Notes: generated by a model not told the origin, from the sequence alone. DNA of 64,000 nucleotides from Amycolatopsis sp. WAC 01376 (GCF_003947415.1 NZ_QHKL01000003.1:806001-870000), one strand, 5' to 3'; positions 7,710 to 16,678 are shown, counted from the stretch's first letter. Numbers and translations are program-made.

Positions 7710-8822
7710 GTGCGAATCCTCATCATCGGCGGCGGAGTGCTCGGCACCCAGCACGCCTGGCAGGCCGTCGAACGCGGCCACGACGTCGTCCAGATCGAAC
7801 GCGAACCCGAGGCCAGGGGCGCGTCCGTACGCAACTTCGGGCTGGTCTGGGTCGGTGGCCGTGCCAGTGGTCCCGAACTGGAGACGGCGGCGCGGGCGCG
7901 CGTGCTGTGGGAGCGCATCGGGGAACGCGTCGAAGGGATCGGCTTCCGGCCGAACGGCTCCCTCACCGTCGTCCGCACGGAGGCCGAACTCGCCGTCGCG
8001 CGGGCGGCGGCCGCCACCACCGAGGACCGCGGCTTCAAACTGCTCGACGCCGCCGAGACCCGCGAGCTGAACCCGGCCCTGCGCGGCGACTTCCTCGGCG
8101 CGCTCTGGTGCGATCGCGACGCCGCCGTCGAACCGCGCGTCGCTCAGCCCGCCCTGCGCGCCGAACTGGCGAAATCCGGCCGCTACACCTGGCTGCCCGG
8201 CCGTGAGATCCGCGACCTGACCGATCGCGGCGTCGTCGACGACACGGGCGAAACCCACGAAGGCGACGTCGTGGTGCTGTGCACCGGCGCCTGGACCGGT
8301 GGCCTGGTCAAGGAACTCGCCGGGCAGACCCCGGTCCGCCGGGTGCGGTTGCAGATGGCGCAGACCGAGCCGCTCGGGGAAACCCTCACCACCACGGTCG
8401 CCGACGCGGACAGCTTCCGCTACTACCCGGCGTACCGCGGTGCCGAACTCGACGGCCTCGATGCGGGCCAGCCACAGGGCGAGATCGCCGCCGCCAACGC
8501 CATGCAGCTGCTCATGGTCCAGCGCCTCGACGGCTCGCTGACCATCGGCGACACCCACGAATACGACGAGCCGTTCTCCTTCGACACCACCGAAGACCCG
8601 TACGACCACCTGGCCGAGGTCGCCGGGGCGCTGCTCGGACGGCCGCTCCCGCGGATCGCCCGCCGCTGGGCCGGCGTCTACGCCCAGACCATCGACACGT
8701 CCCGGATCGTGCACCGCGCCCGCGTCGCGGACAACGCGTGGCTCGTCACCGGTCCGGGTGGCCGGGGCATGACCTGCTCGCCCGCCATCGCCGAAGACAC
8801 CGCCGAGGAGCTTTCATGGTGA
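7710..8822 (+). CDS. FAD-dependent oxidoreductase of an aminophosphonate operon
   Basis: This 370-residue DAO-fold flavoprotein has an N-terminal dinucleotide-binding segment RILIIGGGVLGTQHA (about 2-16) and a C-terminal GPGGRGMTCSPAIAED FAD loop. It fits the family (TIGR03364-type) found beside phosphonatase-like hydrolases. Known members are proposed or shown to deaminate 2-aminoethylphosphonate or its N-methyl and hydroxy relatives oxidatively to phosphonoacetaldehyde-type products. GTG 7710 is the first codon of the Rossmann strand. The next gene starts 7 nt before its stop. The exact aminophosphonate is inferred from context. Confidence 0.85.
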   Translation: MRILIIGGGVLGTQHAWQAVERGHDVVQIEREPEARGASVRNFGLVWVGGRASGPELETAARARVLWERIGERVEGIGFRPNGSLTVVRTEAELAVARAAAATTEDRGFKLLDAAETRELNPALRGDFLGALWCDRDAAVEPRVAQPALRAELAKSGRYTWLPGREIRDLTDRGVVDDTGETHEGDVVVLCTGAWTGGLVKELAGQTPVRRVRLQMAQTEPLGETLTTTVADADSFRYYPAYRGAELDGLDAGQPQGEIAAANAMQLLMVQRLDGSLTIGDTHEYDEPFSFDTTEDPYDHLAEVAGALLGRPLPRIARRWAGVYAQTIDTSRIVHRARVADNAWLVTGPGGRGMTCSPAIAEDTAEELSW

Positions 8823-9502
8823 ACACCGAACTCGTCGTCCTGGACATGGCCGGGACCACCGTCGCCGACGACGGTCTGGTGATCCGCGCCTTCACCGCGG
8901 CGATCGCCGCCGCCGGTGTGTCCGAAGAGGACAGTCGCTTCCCCGGCATGCTCGACTACGTCGTCGAAACCATGGGGCAGTCCAAGATCGTCGTCTTCCG
9001 CGCGCTGCTCGAAGGGGACGAGGAACTCGCCCAGCGCGCGAACACCGCGTTCCAGGACGCCTACGGCAAGCTCGTCGCCGACGGCCACTGCGAGCCGATC
9101 CCCGGCGCCGAGGAGACGATCCAGGAGCTGCGCGCCCAAGGGGTGAAGGTCGCCCTCACCACCGGTTTCGCCGCCAGTACCCAGAACGCCATCCTGGACG
9201 CACTGGGCTGGCACGGCCTCGCCGACGCCGTACTGGCGCCAGGCGAGGGTGTTCGTGGCCGCCCGTTCCCGGACCTCGTCCTCGCCGCCGCGCTGCGGCT
9301 CGAAATCACCGACGTCCGCCGCATCGCCGTCGCCGGTGACACGCCTTCGGACATCCAGACCGGGCTGACGTCCGGCGCTTCACTCGTCGCCGGAGTGCTC
9401 ACCGGATCGGCGAAGAAGCCGGAACTGGAAGCCGCCGGCGCCACCCACGTCCTCGAATCCGTCCGCGACCTCCCCGCCCTGCTGTCCCCCAAGGAGCTTT
9501 GA
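8816..9502 (+). CDS. Phosphonatase-like HAD hydrolase
   Basis: This 228-residue HAD hydrolase is related to phosphonoacetaldehyde hydrolase (PhnX). The nucleophile motif is DMAGTT with D10, the phosphonatase form rather than the common DxDGT. K57 in TMGQSKIVVF lines up with the Schiff-base lysine region of PhnX. GDTPSDIQTG supplies the metal-binding acidic pair. It probably cleaves the C-P bond of the product made by the upstream flavoprotein. ATG 8816 overlaps the upstream stop by 7 nt, so translation is coupled. It is smaller than classic PhnX (~265 aa). Confidence 0.85.
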   Translation: MVNTELVVLDMAGTTVADDGLVIRAFTAAIAAAGVSEEDSRFPGMLDYVVETMGQSKIVVFRALLEGDEELAQRANTAFQDAYGKLVADGHCEPIPGAEETIQELRAQGVKVALTTGFAASTQNAILDALGWHGLADAVLAPGEGVRGRPFPDLVLAAALRLEITDVRRIAVAGDTPSDIQTGLTSGASLVAGVLTGSAKKPELEAAGATHVLESVRDLPALLSPKEL

Positions 9503-9506
9503 CGCC

Positions 9507-10526
9507 ATGAAGAAACTCGCGGCCGCCGCCCTCACCGGGCTGCTCGCCCTCACCCTGGCCGCCTGTGGCGGAACCGCCGGCGGCGCTTCCGGCGACCAGA
9601 CCGTCACGCTGTACACAGTGGACGGTCTCGAAGACTGGTACGCCCAGCGTTTCGAGGAGTTCAAGGCCAAGACCGGCATCACCGTGCAGGCGGTGACGGC
9701 CGGCTCCGGCGAGGTCGCCTCGCGGGTGGAGAAGGAGAAGGCCAACACCCAGGCCGACATCCTGGTCACCCTCCCGCCGTTCATCCAGCGGGCCGCGTCG
9801 CAGGGCCTGCTCGCCACCGCGGCGCCGTCCGGGATCGACCAGGTCCCCGCCGGGCAGAAGGACGGCCAGGGCCGCTACTTCGCCGTCATGAACAACTACC
9901 TCAGCTTCATCCGTAACCCGCAGGTCTCGCCCAAGACCTGGGACGATCTCCTGTCGCCCGCGCTCAAGGGCAAGCTCCAGTACTCGACCCCCGGCGAGGC
10001 GGGCGACGGCACCGCGGTCCTGCTGCAACTCCAGCACGTCCTCGGCGACCAGGGCGCGCTCGACTACCTCGCGAAGCTCGAAGCCAACAACGTCGGCCCG
10101 TCGTCCTCCACCGGCAAGTTGCAGCCGAAGGTGGCCAAGGCCGAGATCCTGGTGGCCAACGGCGACGTGCAGATGAACCTCGCCGCGATCGAGAAGAGCG
10201 GCGGTTTCGAGGTCTTCTTCCCGGCCGACGCGCAGGGCAAGCGGTCCACGTTCGCGCTCCCGTACTACGCGGGTCTCGTGAACAACGCGCCGCACGCCGA
10301 GAACGCCAAGAAGTTCCTGGACTTCCTGCTCTCGCCCGAGGTGCAGGGCAAGGCCGTCGACGCCTTCGGTGCCCCGTCGCGGACCGACGTCACGCCGTCC
10401 GGGCCGCGGGCGGACAAGGTGAAGGCCGCGCTCGACGGCGTCGAGATCTGGCAGCCCGATTGGAACGCCGTCCTCGCGAAGCTCGACGCCGACCTCGCCG
10501 CGTACAAGAAGGCCGTGGGCCGATGA
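9507..10526 (+). CDS. ABC transporter substrate-binding lipoprotein (2-AEP-type)
   Basis: This 339-residue solute-binding protein has a lipoprotein signal (MKKLAAAALTGLLALTLAAC; the lipobox cysteine is residue 20). The mature part has the iron/2-aminoethylphosphonate-type (SBP_bac) fold: LYTVDGLEDWYAQRFEEF, then TLPPFIQRAASQGLL, and STPGEAGDGTAV. An AAGGAG site precedes ATG 9507, directly after the hydrolase stop. Its place between phosphonate-degrading enzymes and the ATPase/permease genes suggests it captures an aminophosphonate outside the membrane. Confidence 0.87.
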   Translation: MKKLAAAALTGLLALTLAACGGTAGGASGDQTVTLYTVDGLEDWYAQRFEEFKAKTGITVQAVTAGSGEVASRVEKEKANTQADILVTLPPFIQRAASQGLLATAAPSGIDQVPAGQKDGQGRYFAVMNNYLSFIRNPQVSPKTWDDLLSPALKGKLQYSTPGEAGDGTAVLLQLQHVLGDQGALDYLAKLEANNVGPSSSTGKLQPKVAKAEILVANGDVQMNLAAIEKSGGFEVFFPADAQGKRSTFALPYYAGLVNNAPHAENAKKFLDFLLSPEVQGKAVDAFGAPSRTDVTPSGPRADKVKAALDGVEIWQPDWNAVLAKLDADLAAYKKAVGR

Positions 10527-11584
10527 CCCCGGCGGTCGAATTCCGCGGGGTGTCCGTCCGGTTCGGACAGACGACCGCCCTCTCGCCACTGGACCTCACC
10601 GTGGCGAGAGGGGAGACACTGGCGATGCTCGGCCCGTCGGGCTCCGGCAAGTCGACGGCGTTGAAGGCGCTCGCGGGTTTCGTCGTACCGAGCACCGGCC
10701 GGGTCCTGCTCGACGGCGAGGACGTCACCGCCCTGCCGCCGCACCGGCGCGGTCTCGGCGTGGTCGTCCAGAGCTACGCGCTGTTCCCGCACATGCGCGT
10801 CGAGGCCAACGTCGCCTTCGGGCTCAAGGCACGGAAAACACCCCGCGCCGAGACGGCGACCCCGATGGCCGAGGCGCTCGACCTGGTCGGGATGGGCAAG
10901 TACGCCCGCCGCTATCCGCGCGAGCTTTCGGGCGGGCAGCAACAGCGGGTCGCGCTCGCACGGGCGCTGGCGATCCGCCCGCGGGTGCTGCTGCTCGACG
11001 AGCCACTGTCCGCTTTGGACGCCGCCCTGCGCGAGGACATGGTCGCGGAACTGCTGCGGCTGCGGGCCGAACTGCCCGACACCACGCTGATCTACGTCAC
11101 CCACGACCAGGGCGAGGCGCTGGCGCTGGCCGACCGGATCGCCGTCATGCGCGACTCGAAGCTGGTCGAACTCGGGCCGAGCCGCGAGCTCTACCAGCGC
11201 CCCTCGACGGAGTTCACGGCGAGCTTCCTCGGCGCGTCCAACCTCATCCCGGTCGAGCTGATCCAGGCCGACGGCACCAGGGTCCGGCTCGGCGGCCGTG
11301 AACTCGCCGCCGACCCGTCCGGGACGATCCGCGCGGGGCAGCCCGTCGCGCTCGGCGTCCGGCCGCATCGGGTCGGCATCACCGCGGTCGACGCCCTCGC
11401 CGCGCTGCCCGCCGTGCTGCGCGGTGTCCAGTGGCGTGGCACGGGTTTCCGGCTCGACCTCGAACTCGCACACAACGGGGACGAGGTCCGGGCCGAAGTG
11501 CCGGACATCGAGGGACTGCCTGGCGTGGGGGAGAAGGTCGGAGTGTCCATTCCGGACGGTTGCCCGCTGGTGGGTGTCGGATGA
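10523..11584 (+). CDS. ABC transporter ATP-binding protein (2-AEP-type)
   Basis: This 353-residue ATPase powers the aminophosphonate importer. Walker A is GPSGSGKST (37-45), followed by the Q-loop VVQSYALFP, signature LSGGQQQR and Walker B VLLLDEPLSALD with switch THDQ. The C-terminal ~110 residues form a TOBE-type regulatory domain, as in the PotA/FbpC group. ATG 10523 overlaps the preceding stop (ATGA). The best reading is phosphonate import because of the neighbours; iron or polyamine transporters have the same architecture. Confidence 0.9.
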   Translation: MTPAVEFRGVSVRFGQTTALSPLDLTVARGETLAMLGPSGSGKSTALKALAGFVVPSTGRVLLDGEDVTALPPHRRGLGVVVQSYALFPHMRVEANVAFGLKARKTPRAETATPMAEALDLVGMGKYARRYPRELSGGQQQRVALARALAIRPRVLLLDEPLSALDAALREDMVAELLRLRAELPDTTLIYVTHDQGEALALADRIAVMRDSKLVELGPSRELYQRPSTEFTASFLGASNLIPVELIQADGTRVRLGGRELAADPSGTIRAGQPVALGVRPHRVGITAVDALAALPAVLRGVQWRGTGFRLDLELAHNGDEVRAEVPDIEGLPGVGEKVGVSIPDGCPLVGVG

Positions 11585-12435
11585 CCGGTCTCGCGCTGGC
11601 CGCGACGGCGGCACCGGCGCGGCGACAGGAGAAACAGCCCGGCCGTGGCTGGCTCCTGCTGCCACCGGTGCTCGTCCTGCTCGGCTTCTTCGGCTACCCG
11701 CTGGTGCTGGTCGTCCTCCAGTCGCTGGAGTCGAAGACCGGCGAGTTCGGGCTGTCGGTGTGGCTGGACGTCCTGGGTTCGGCGGAATTCCGGGACGCCG
11801 CCTGGAAGACCGTCGTGCTCGCGCTCGGCGCCACGGCGGGCTGCGTGGTGCTGGGAACGTTCCTGGCACTGGTGATCGCGTTCGTGCCGTTCCCCGGCGC
11901 GCGGACGCTTTCGCGGCTGGTGGACACCGTGCTCGCGTTCCCGTCGTTTCTCATCGCGCTCGCGTTCACCTTCATCTACGGCAGCGCCGGAATCCTGGGC
12001 GCGGGCGGATTCCTGTACTCGCCGTTCGGGATCCTGCTGGCGGAGATCACCTTCTACACGCCGTTCGTGATGCGGCCGGCGCTCGCCGCGTTCGGGCAGG
12101 TGTCGTCGGCGCAGATGGAGGTCGCGGCCAGTCTCGGCGCGAAACCCGGCAGGGTGCTGCGTCAGGTCATCCTGCCGGAAGCCTTGCCGTCACTGGCTTC
12201 CGGCGCCTGCCTGACCATGCTGCTGGCGATGAACGAGTTCGGCATCGTGCTGTTCCTCGGCGCCAAGGACGTCACGACGCTGCCGATGCTGGTCTACGGC
12301 AAGGGGATCGTCACGTTCGACTTCCCGCAGGCGTGCGTCATCGCGGTGGTCAACGTCGTGTTCTCCCTCGCCCTGTACGGAACCTACCGGCGACTGACGA
12401 AGGGAGGCCGTCGTGCTGCTGTGGACAAGGCGTAG
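11581..12435 (+). CDS. ABC transporter permease 1 (2-AEP-type)
   Basis: This 284-residue membrane permease has about six hydrophobic segments. The EAA loop, which contacts the ATPase, reads EVAASLGAKPGRVLRQVILPEALPS split around residues 180-205. ATG 11581 overlaps the ATPase stop (ATGA). Paired with the next gene it would form the heterodimeric channel of the importer. Confidence 0.88.
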   Translation: MTGLALAATAAPARRQEKQPGRGWLLLPPVLVLLGFFGYPLVLVVLQSLESKTGEFGLSVWLDVLGSAEFRDAAWKTVVLALGATAGCVVLGTFLALVIAFVPFPGARTLSRLVDTVLAFPSFLIALAFTFIYGSAGILGAGGFLYSPFGILLAEITFYTPFVMRPALAAFGQVSSAQMEVAASLGAKPGRVLRQVILPEALPSLASGACLTMLLAMNEFGIVLFLGAKDVTTLPMLVYGKGIVTFDFPQACVIAVVNVVFSLALYGTYRRLTKGGRRAAVDKA

Positions 12436-13210
12436 CCGGATACTGCTGTGGGCCATGTTCGCGGTGCTGTTCACCGCGATCGTGCTGGCCCCGCTGCTGA
12501 TGATCGTGCTGGCGTCGGTCGCCGGGAACTGGACGGGACTGCTGCCGGGAACGCTCACCGGCTCGCATTTCGCGCAGGCGCTGTCCGGGGAGACCTTCGC
12601 GAGCCTTTCGGTGAGCATCCAGACCGGTGTCATCGCGTCGGTGGTCTCGGTGCTGCTGGGGACTTGGGCCGCGCTGGCGTCGCAGTCCGCTGGCCCTGGG
12701 GTGCGGAAGGCCGTCGACACCCTGTTCCACCTGCCGATCGCCGTGCCGTCAGTGGTGCTGGGGCTGGCGCTGCTGGTCGCGTTCAGCCGTCCGCCGCTCG
12801 CCTTCAACGGCACACGCTGGATCGTGCTGCTGGGGCACGTGATGATCCTGCTGCCGTTCTCCTACAGCACGGTCTCCGCCGCGATCGCCCGGATGGACCC
12901 GCTGCTGGCGCAGGCCGCGGCGAGCCTCGGCGCGGGGCCGGTCCGCGTGCTGCTACGGGTGCGGCTGCCGGTCCTGCTGCCGTCGATCTCAGCGTCGGCG
13001 AGTCTCGCGCTGGCGATGTCGATGGGCGAACTGGGCGCGACGATGATGCTGTACCCACCGGACTGGCGGACGCTGCCCGCGAGCATTTTCGCGCTCACGG
13101 ACCGGGGACAGGTGTTCCTGGCGTCGGCGAGCACGGTGCTGCTGCTGGCCGTCACGCTCGCCGGGGTGGTGCTCCTCGGTCTGGCCCGCGGCCGCGCGGC
13201 GCAGCGATGA
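12413..13210 (+). CDS. ABC transporter permease 2 (2-AEP-type)
   Basis: This 265-residue second permease has several hydrophobic segments and an EAA loop (AAASLGAGPVRVLLRVRLPV). GTG 12413 lies inside the end of permease 1 (23-nt overlap), and an AGGGAGG ribosome site sits 5 nt upstream, which fixes the start. It is the last gene of the operon that begins at 7710. No PhnW transaminase gene is present; the flavoprotein seems to replace it. Confidence 0.88.
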   Translation: MLLWTRRSRILLWAMFAVLFTAIVLAPLLMIVLASVAGNWTGLLPGTLTGSHFAQALSGETFASLSVSIQTGVIASVVSVLLGTWAALASQSAGPGVRKAVDTLFHLPIAVPSVVLGLALLVAFSRPPLAFNGTRWIVLLGHVMILLPFSYSTVSAAIARMDPLLAQAAASLGAGPVRVLLRVRLPVLLPSISASASLALAMSMGELGATMMLYPPDWRTLPASIFALTDRGQVFLASASTVLLLAVTLAGVVLLGLARGRAAQR

Positions 13211-13246
13211 TGCAACCGGCGGTGAGGTTCATTCCGTCCTGAAACC

Positions 13247-13723
13247 ATGATGAACGCAGCGAAGACGCTGGGCGCGGGGCTCGTGCTCGCCGCGACGGCG
13301 GCCTGCGGCGCGGGCGGCCCCGGAGCACCGGCGAATACGAGCACCCCACCGGTCGTCACCACACCCTCGGATCTGCCCACCTCGCTCCCGGCGAGCCCGC
13401 CGGTCGCGAAACCACCGATGTCACGCCCGACCGCCGGCCCGCCGCCCTCGGACAAGATGCTGCCGCCGACCCAGGTCGAGGCCAAGGTTCCCGCGCAGGT
13501 CAGCGCGGAGAACGGCGGCTTGAACGTGCATATCGAACTGAGCGGCTGCGACGAGGCGAAGGCGGACCTCGCCGACCAGAACGCGCAACGGGTCGTGGTC
13601 AAGGTGAAGATCGACCACGGCGATCCGGGGCAGATGTGCCCGCAGGTCATCCGCTACGCCGTCCTGCCGGTGAAACTCGCCGAGCCGATCGGGCCGCGGA
13701 CCGTCGTCCTGGAAGCGGGTTGA
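13247..13723 (+). CDS. Lipoprotein, paralogue 1
   Basis: This 158-residue predicted lipoprotein has a signal peptide ending at the lipobox AATAAC (cysteine about residue 20), a Pro/Thr/Ser-rich linker (about 22-70) and a small C-terminal domain with two cysteines (ELSGCDEAK and GQMCPQ) that could form a disulfide. That domain resembles the next protein (GQMC...PxGxRTVVL shared). No known function. It follows the phosphonate operon by 36 nt but has no clear tie to it. Start is ATG 13247 or 13250. Confidence 0.75.
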   Translation: MMNAAKTLGAGLVLAATAACGAGGPGAPANTSTPPVVTTPSDLPTSLPASPPVAKPPMSRPTAGPPPSDKMLPPTQVEAKVPAQVSAENGGLNVHIELSGCDEAKADLADQNAQRVVVKVKIDHGDPGQMCPQVIRYAVLPVKLAEPIGPRTVVLEAG

Positions 13724-13766
13724 GATCATGTGCAACCCCAAGGCGGCCTCGTTCCGTCCTAGCCAC

Positions 13767-14297
13767 ATGAGGTACTTAACGAATGTCATCGGCCTTGGCC
13801 TGATCGTCGTTGCGGTATCCGCTTGCGGGGCGCAGAACCAGGCAGCGGAACCCGCGGCCGGACCCGGCAGCGGCACCCTGAGTACCGTGCCGCCGTCACC
13901 GACCGCACCGCCGTCTTCGTCCCCGACGCCCGCGCCGGGGAGCAAGCCGGGAAGTCAGCCCGGTGTTCCGGGTGCGCCTCGTCAGGAGGTCCCCGAAGGC
14001 AGCACCAAGCTGCCGGACAAGCAGCTCGACGCGTCGGCGCTGCCCGCGGACTACCCGCGTGAGGTGTACACCAGCAACGGCGGGACCATCCTGAACGTCC
14101 GCGGCCAGGAAGGCGGCTGCGGGCACGCGACGGCGGAGGCCGCGCAGCAGGACGGGACCAGGGTCACCGTCAACCTGACCGAACTGAAGGGCCAGACCGG
14201 CCAGATGTGCACCATGGACATCCGGCATCCGGTGATCTCGGTGGCGCTTTCGGCGCCGCTGGGGGAGCGGACCGTGGTGCTGAAGCAGATGCGGTAA
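13767..14297 (+). CDS. Lipoprotein, paralogue 2
   Basis: This 176-residue predicted lipoprotein: signal MRYLTNVIGLGLIVVAVSAC with the lipid-bearing cysteine at 20, then a Pro/Ser-rich linker, then the same C-terminal domain as the upstream gene (GGCGHATAEAAQQ, GQTGQMCTMDIRHPV, PLGERTVVLK). I chose ATG 13767 because it starts the signal peptide directly; an in-frame ATG at 13728 adds 13 polar residues ahead of it. The two genes are tandem duplicates. The function is unknown; an envelope role is inferred. Confidence 0.75.
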   Translation: MRYLTNVIGLGLIVVAVSACGAQNQAAEPAAGPGSGTLSTVPPSPTAPPSSSPTPAPGSKPGSQPGVPGAPRQEVPEGSTKLPDKQLDASALPADYPREVYTSNGGTILNVRGQEGGCGHATAEAAQQDGTRVTVNLTELKGQTGQMCTMDIRHPVISVALSAPLGERTVVLKQMR

Positions 14298-14335
14298 CGG
14301 TCGGGCGCGCTCTGACGTGCCCTGAAACGTGCCAG

Positions 14336-14396
14336 GAATTCCGTGAAGGCCTCCTTGAGGGACTCAGAGTCCCTCAAGGAGGCCTTCACGGAATTC
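14336..14396. repeat. Family E perfect 61-bp palindrome
   Basis: 30-bp arms around a single A (14366), starting GAATTCCGTGAAGGCCTCC. It lies 38 nt after the lipoprotein stop. A diverged half-copy of its left arm follows about 140 nt later. A transcript end or cruciform is possible. Confidence 0.75.
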
Positions 14397-14609
14397 GGCA
14401 AGCGGTGAGTGGCCTTCACGCGCGTCCGCTGTGACCGCTGCTGCGGCTGGGGCGAACGTGCCGATCACCGAGTCCGTGAGGGCCTCCTTCCCTACCCTGC
14501 AATTCAGGGTCCCGGCAAAGTCGCATAACCGCTGGTGAGGTGAGTAGGTGGCGAGTGACGATTCGGGTTCTGGTGACGGGTGGGGGCTCGTCCCAGTGGC
14601 CCGACACAA

Positions 14610-14661
14610 GGGGTCGTGAGTGGCAATGAGCGTTAGAACGCTCATTGCCACTCACGACCCC
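14610..14661. repeat. Family D palindrome, copy 1
   Basis: Perfect 25-bp arms, left beginning GGGGTCGTGAGTGGCAATG, around the two bases AG (14635-14636). A second, imperfect copy with the same outer arm lies at 48282-48329, again between convergent genes. Confidence 0.75.
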
Positions 14662-14795
14662 CATCGAGAACCGCACATCTAGCCATCAATCAGACATTTC
14701 ACCGCACGAAAGTGTCCCTTGTGGACGTTCGGGGCTTGACGCATGCCTCGAGTAGCTCACGCCCCTGAACCGAACAGAGGCCCTACGCGCGCCAT

Positions 14796-14838
14796 GAAAG
14801 GTCCTTTCCTTGCGAAATTTGCAAGGAAAGGACCTTTC
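14796..14838. repeat. Family A palindrome, copy 2
   Basis: Perfect 18-bp arms (14796-14813, 14821-14838; GAAAGGTCCTTTCCTTGC) around GAAATTT. The outer GCCAT has no partner on the right, where fumarase coding begins 3 nt later, so this copy is truncated by one end. Confidence 0.78.
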
Positions 14839-14841
14839 CTC

Positions 14842-16500
14842 TCACCGGAAGCTGATCTGCAGCACCGGTTCCGACGTGGCCTCGAAGAAGTCGTTGCCCT
14901 TGTCGTCGATGACGATGAACGCGGGGAAGTCCTCGACCTCGATCTTCCAGACCGCTTCCATCCCCAGTTCGGCGTACTCGAGGACGTCGACCTTCTTGAT
15001 GCAGTCCTGCGCGAGCCGCGCGGCCGCGTCGCCCTTCGAGCCGAGGTAGAAACCGCCGTGCTCGTTGCACGCGGCGGTCACCTTCTTGGACCGGTTGCCC
15101 TTCGCGAGCATCACCAGCGAGCCGCCCGCGGCCTGGAACTGCTCGACGTAGGAGTCCATGCGGCCCGCGGTGGTCGGCCCGAAGGAACCCGACGCGTAGC
15201 CCTCGGGCGTCTTCGCCGGGCCTGCGTAGTACACCGGGTGGTCGCGAAGGTACTGAGGCATCTCTTCGCCCGCGTCGAGCCGCTCGGCGATCTTCGCGTG
15301 CGCGATGTCGCGGGCGACGACGAGCGGGCCGGTCAGCGACAGGCGAGTCTTCACCGGCAACTGCGAGAGCTGGGCGCGGATGTCGGCCATCGGACGGTTG
15401 AGGTCGACGTTCACGACCTCGTCGGACAGATCGTCCTCGGTGACGTCCGGCAGGAAGCGGGCCGGGTCGCGCTCCAGCTGCTCCAGGAACACGCCGTCCG
15501 CGGTGATCTTCGCCTTCGCCTGGCGGTCCGCCGAGCACGAGACGGCGACGCCGACCGGGCACGACGCGCCGTGGCGCGGCAGGCGGATCACGCGGACGTC
15601 GTGGCAGAAGTACTTGCCGCCGAACTGCGCGCCGATGCCGAACTGGCGCGTCATCTCCAGCACCTGCTGTTCGAGGTCGACGTCGCGGAAACCGTGGCCC
15701 AGCTCAGAACCCTCGGTGGGCAGGTCGTCGAGATAGCGCGCGGAGGCCAGCTTCGCGACCTTCAGGTTGAACTCCGCCGACGTGCCGCCGACGACGATCG
15801 CGAGGTGGTACGGCGGGCAGGCCGCGGTGCCGAGGCTGCGCAGCTTCTCGTCGAGGAACTTCGCGAGCCGCTTCGGGTTCAGGACCGCTTTCGTTTCCTG
15901 ATAGAGGAACGTCTTGTTCGCGCTGCCGCCGCCCTTGGCCATGAACAGGAATTCATAGCTCGGGTCGCCTTGACCGTCTTTGTGATAGAGCTCGATCTGC
16001 GCGGGCAAGTTGGTGCCGGTATTGCGCTCATCCCAGAAATTCACCGGCGCCATCTGCGAATAGCGCAGATTCAACTCCTGATAGGCCTCGAAAATGCCTC
16101 GCGACAGCGCGCGCTCGTCGTCGGCGCCGGTGAGCACGCCTTCGCCGCGTTTGCCGATCACGATCGCCGTGCCGGTGTCCTGGCACATCGGGAGGACGCC
16201 GCCGGCGGAGATCGCCGCGTTGCGCAGCAGGTCCATCGCGACGAACCGGTCGTTGCCGCTGGCCTCGGGGTCATCGACGATCGCGCGCAGCTGCGCCAGA
16301 TGCGACGAGCGCAGCAGGTGCTGGATGTCGGTGATCGCGGTCTTGGCGAGTTTGGTCAGCGCCTCGGGCTCGACCTGGAGAAACTTCCGGCCCGCGGCCT
16401 CGACGACCTCGACACCTTCGGTGCCGAGCAGCCGGTACTCGGTGTGGGTGTCCTTCGCGAGCGGAAGGACTTCAGTGTGCTGGAACGTGGTGGGCGCCAC
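14842..16500 (-). CDS. fumA: Fumarate hydratase, class I (Fe-S)
   Basis: This 552-residue oxygen-sensitive class I fumarase interconverts fumarate and malate in the TCA cycle. It joins the N-terminal (alpha) and C-terminal (beta) domains in one chain, as in E. coli FumA. The likely [4Fe-4S] ligands are C106 (PMCQDTGT), C228 (GTAACPPYH) and C322 (AVSCSADRQ), with spacing close to FumA's 105/224/318. The beta-domain GSFGPTTAGRMDSYV and KGNRS are present. Many actinobacteria also carry class II FumC; none is in this window. It is a single gene ending in a palindrome cluster. Confidence 0.95.
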   Translation of the reverse strand: MAPTTFQHTEVLPLAKDTHTEYRLLGTEGVEVVEAAGRKFLQVEPEALTKLAKTAITDIQHLLRSSHLAQLRAIVDDPEASGNDRFVAMDLLRNAAISAGGVLPMCQDTGTAIVIGKRGEGVLTGADDERALSRGIFEAYQELNLRYSQMAPVNFWDERNTGTNLPAQIELYHKDGQGDPSYEFLFMAKGGGSANKTFLYQETKAVLNPKRLAKFLDEKLRSLGTAACPPYHLAIVVGGTSAEFNLKVAKLASARYLDDLPTEGSELGHGFRDVDLEQQVLEMTRQFGIGAQFGGKYFCHDVRVIRLPRHGASCPVGVAVSCSADRQAKAKITADGVFLEQLERDPARFLPDVTEDDLSDEVVNVDLNRPMADIRAQLSQLPVKTRLSLTGPLVVARDIAHAKIAERLDAGEEMPQYLRDHPVYYAGPAKTPEGYASGSFGPTTAGRMDSYVEQFQAAGGSLVMLAKGNRSKKVTAACNEHGGFYLGSKGDAAARLAQDCIKKVDVLEYAELGMEAVWKIEVEDFPAFIVIDDKGNDFFEATSEPVLQISFR

Positions 16501-16640
16501 TGCGCGGGCTCCTTTGCCGGCATCGGGAACCCGCCCACGGTACTAGGCGGGTCCCGAGTGACCGGCGTCACGTCCAGGGTGAAGGCAAGGGGAATGCAAT
16601 TCGCATCCCGCAATTTGTCGCCGGGCCCCACAAATTAGTT

Positions 16641-16678
16641 CGGGAGGCCGGGCCCACCCCGACGGACCCGACCTCCCG
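16641..16678 (-). terminator. GC-rich hairpin upstream of fumarase
   Basis: 12-bp arms CGGGAGGCCGGG / CCCGACCTCCCG with one mismatch and a 14-nt loop. It lacks a T-run. It may end read-through from sigB. Confidence 0.5.

Larger units (their letters stand above)
14298..14841. other. Convergent intergenic region rich in palindromes
   Basis: These 544 nt between the lipoprotein and fumarase genes hold no convincing gene. They carry three long palindromes from three families (14336-14396, 14610-14661, 14796-14838). A decayed half-copy also lies near 14478-14510 (CCGTGAGGGCCTCCTT followed by ACCCTG/CAGGGT). Confidence 0.7.
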
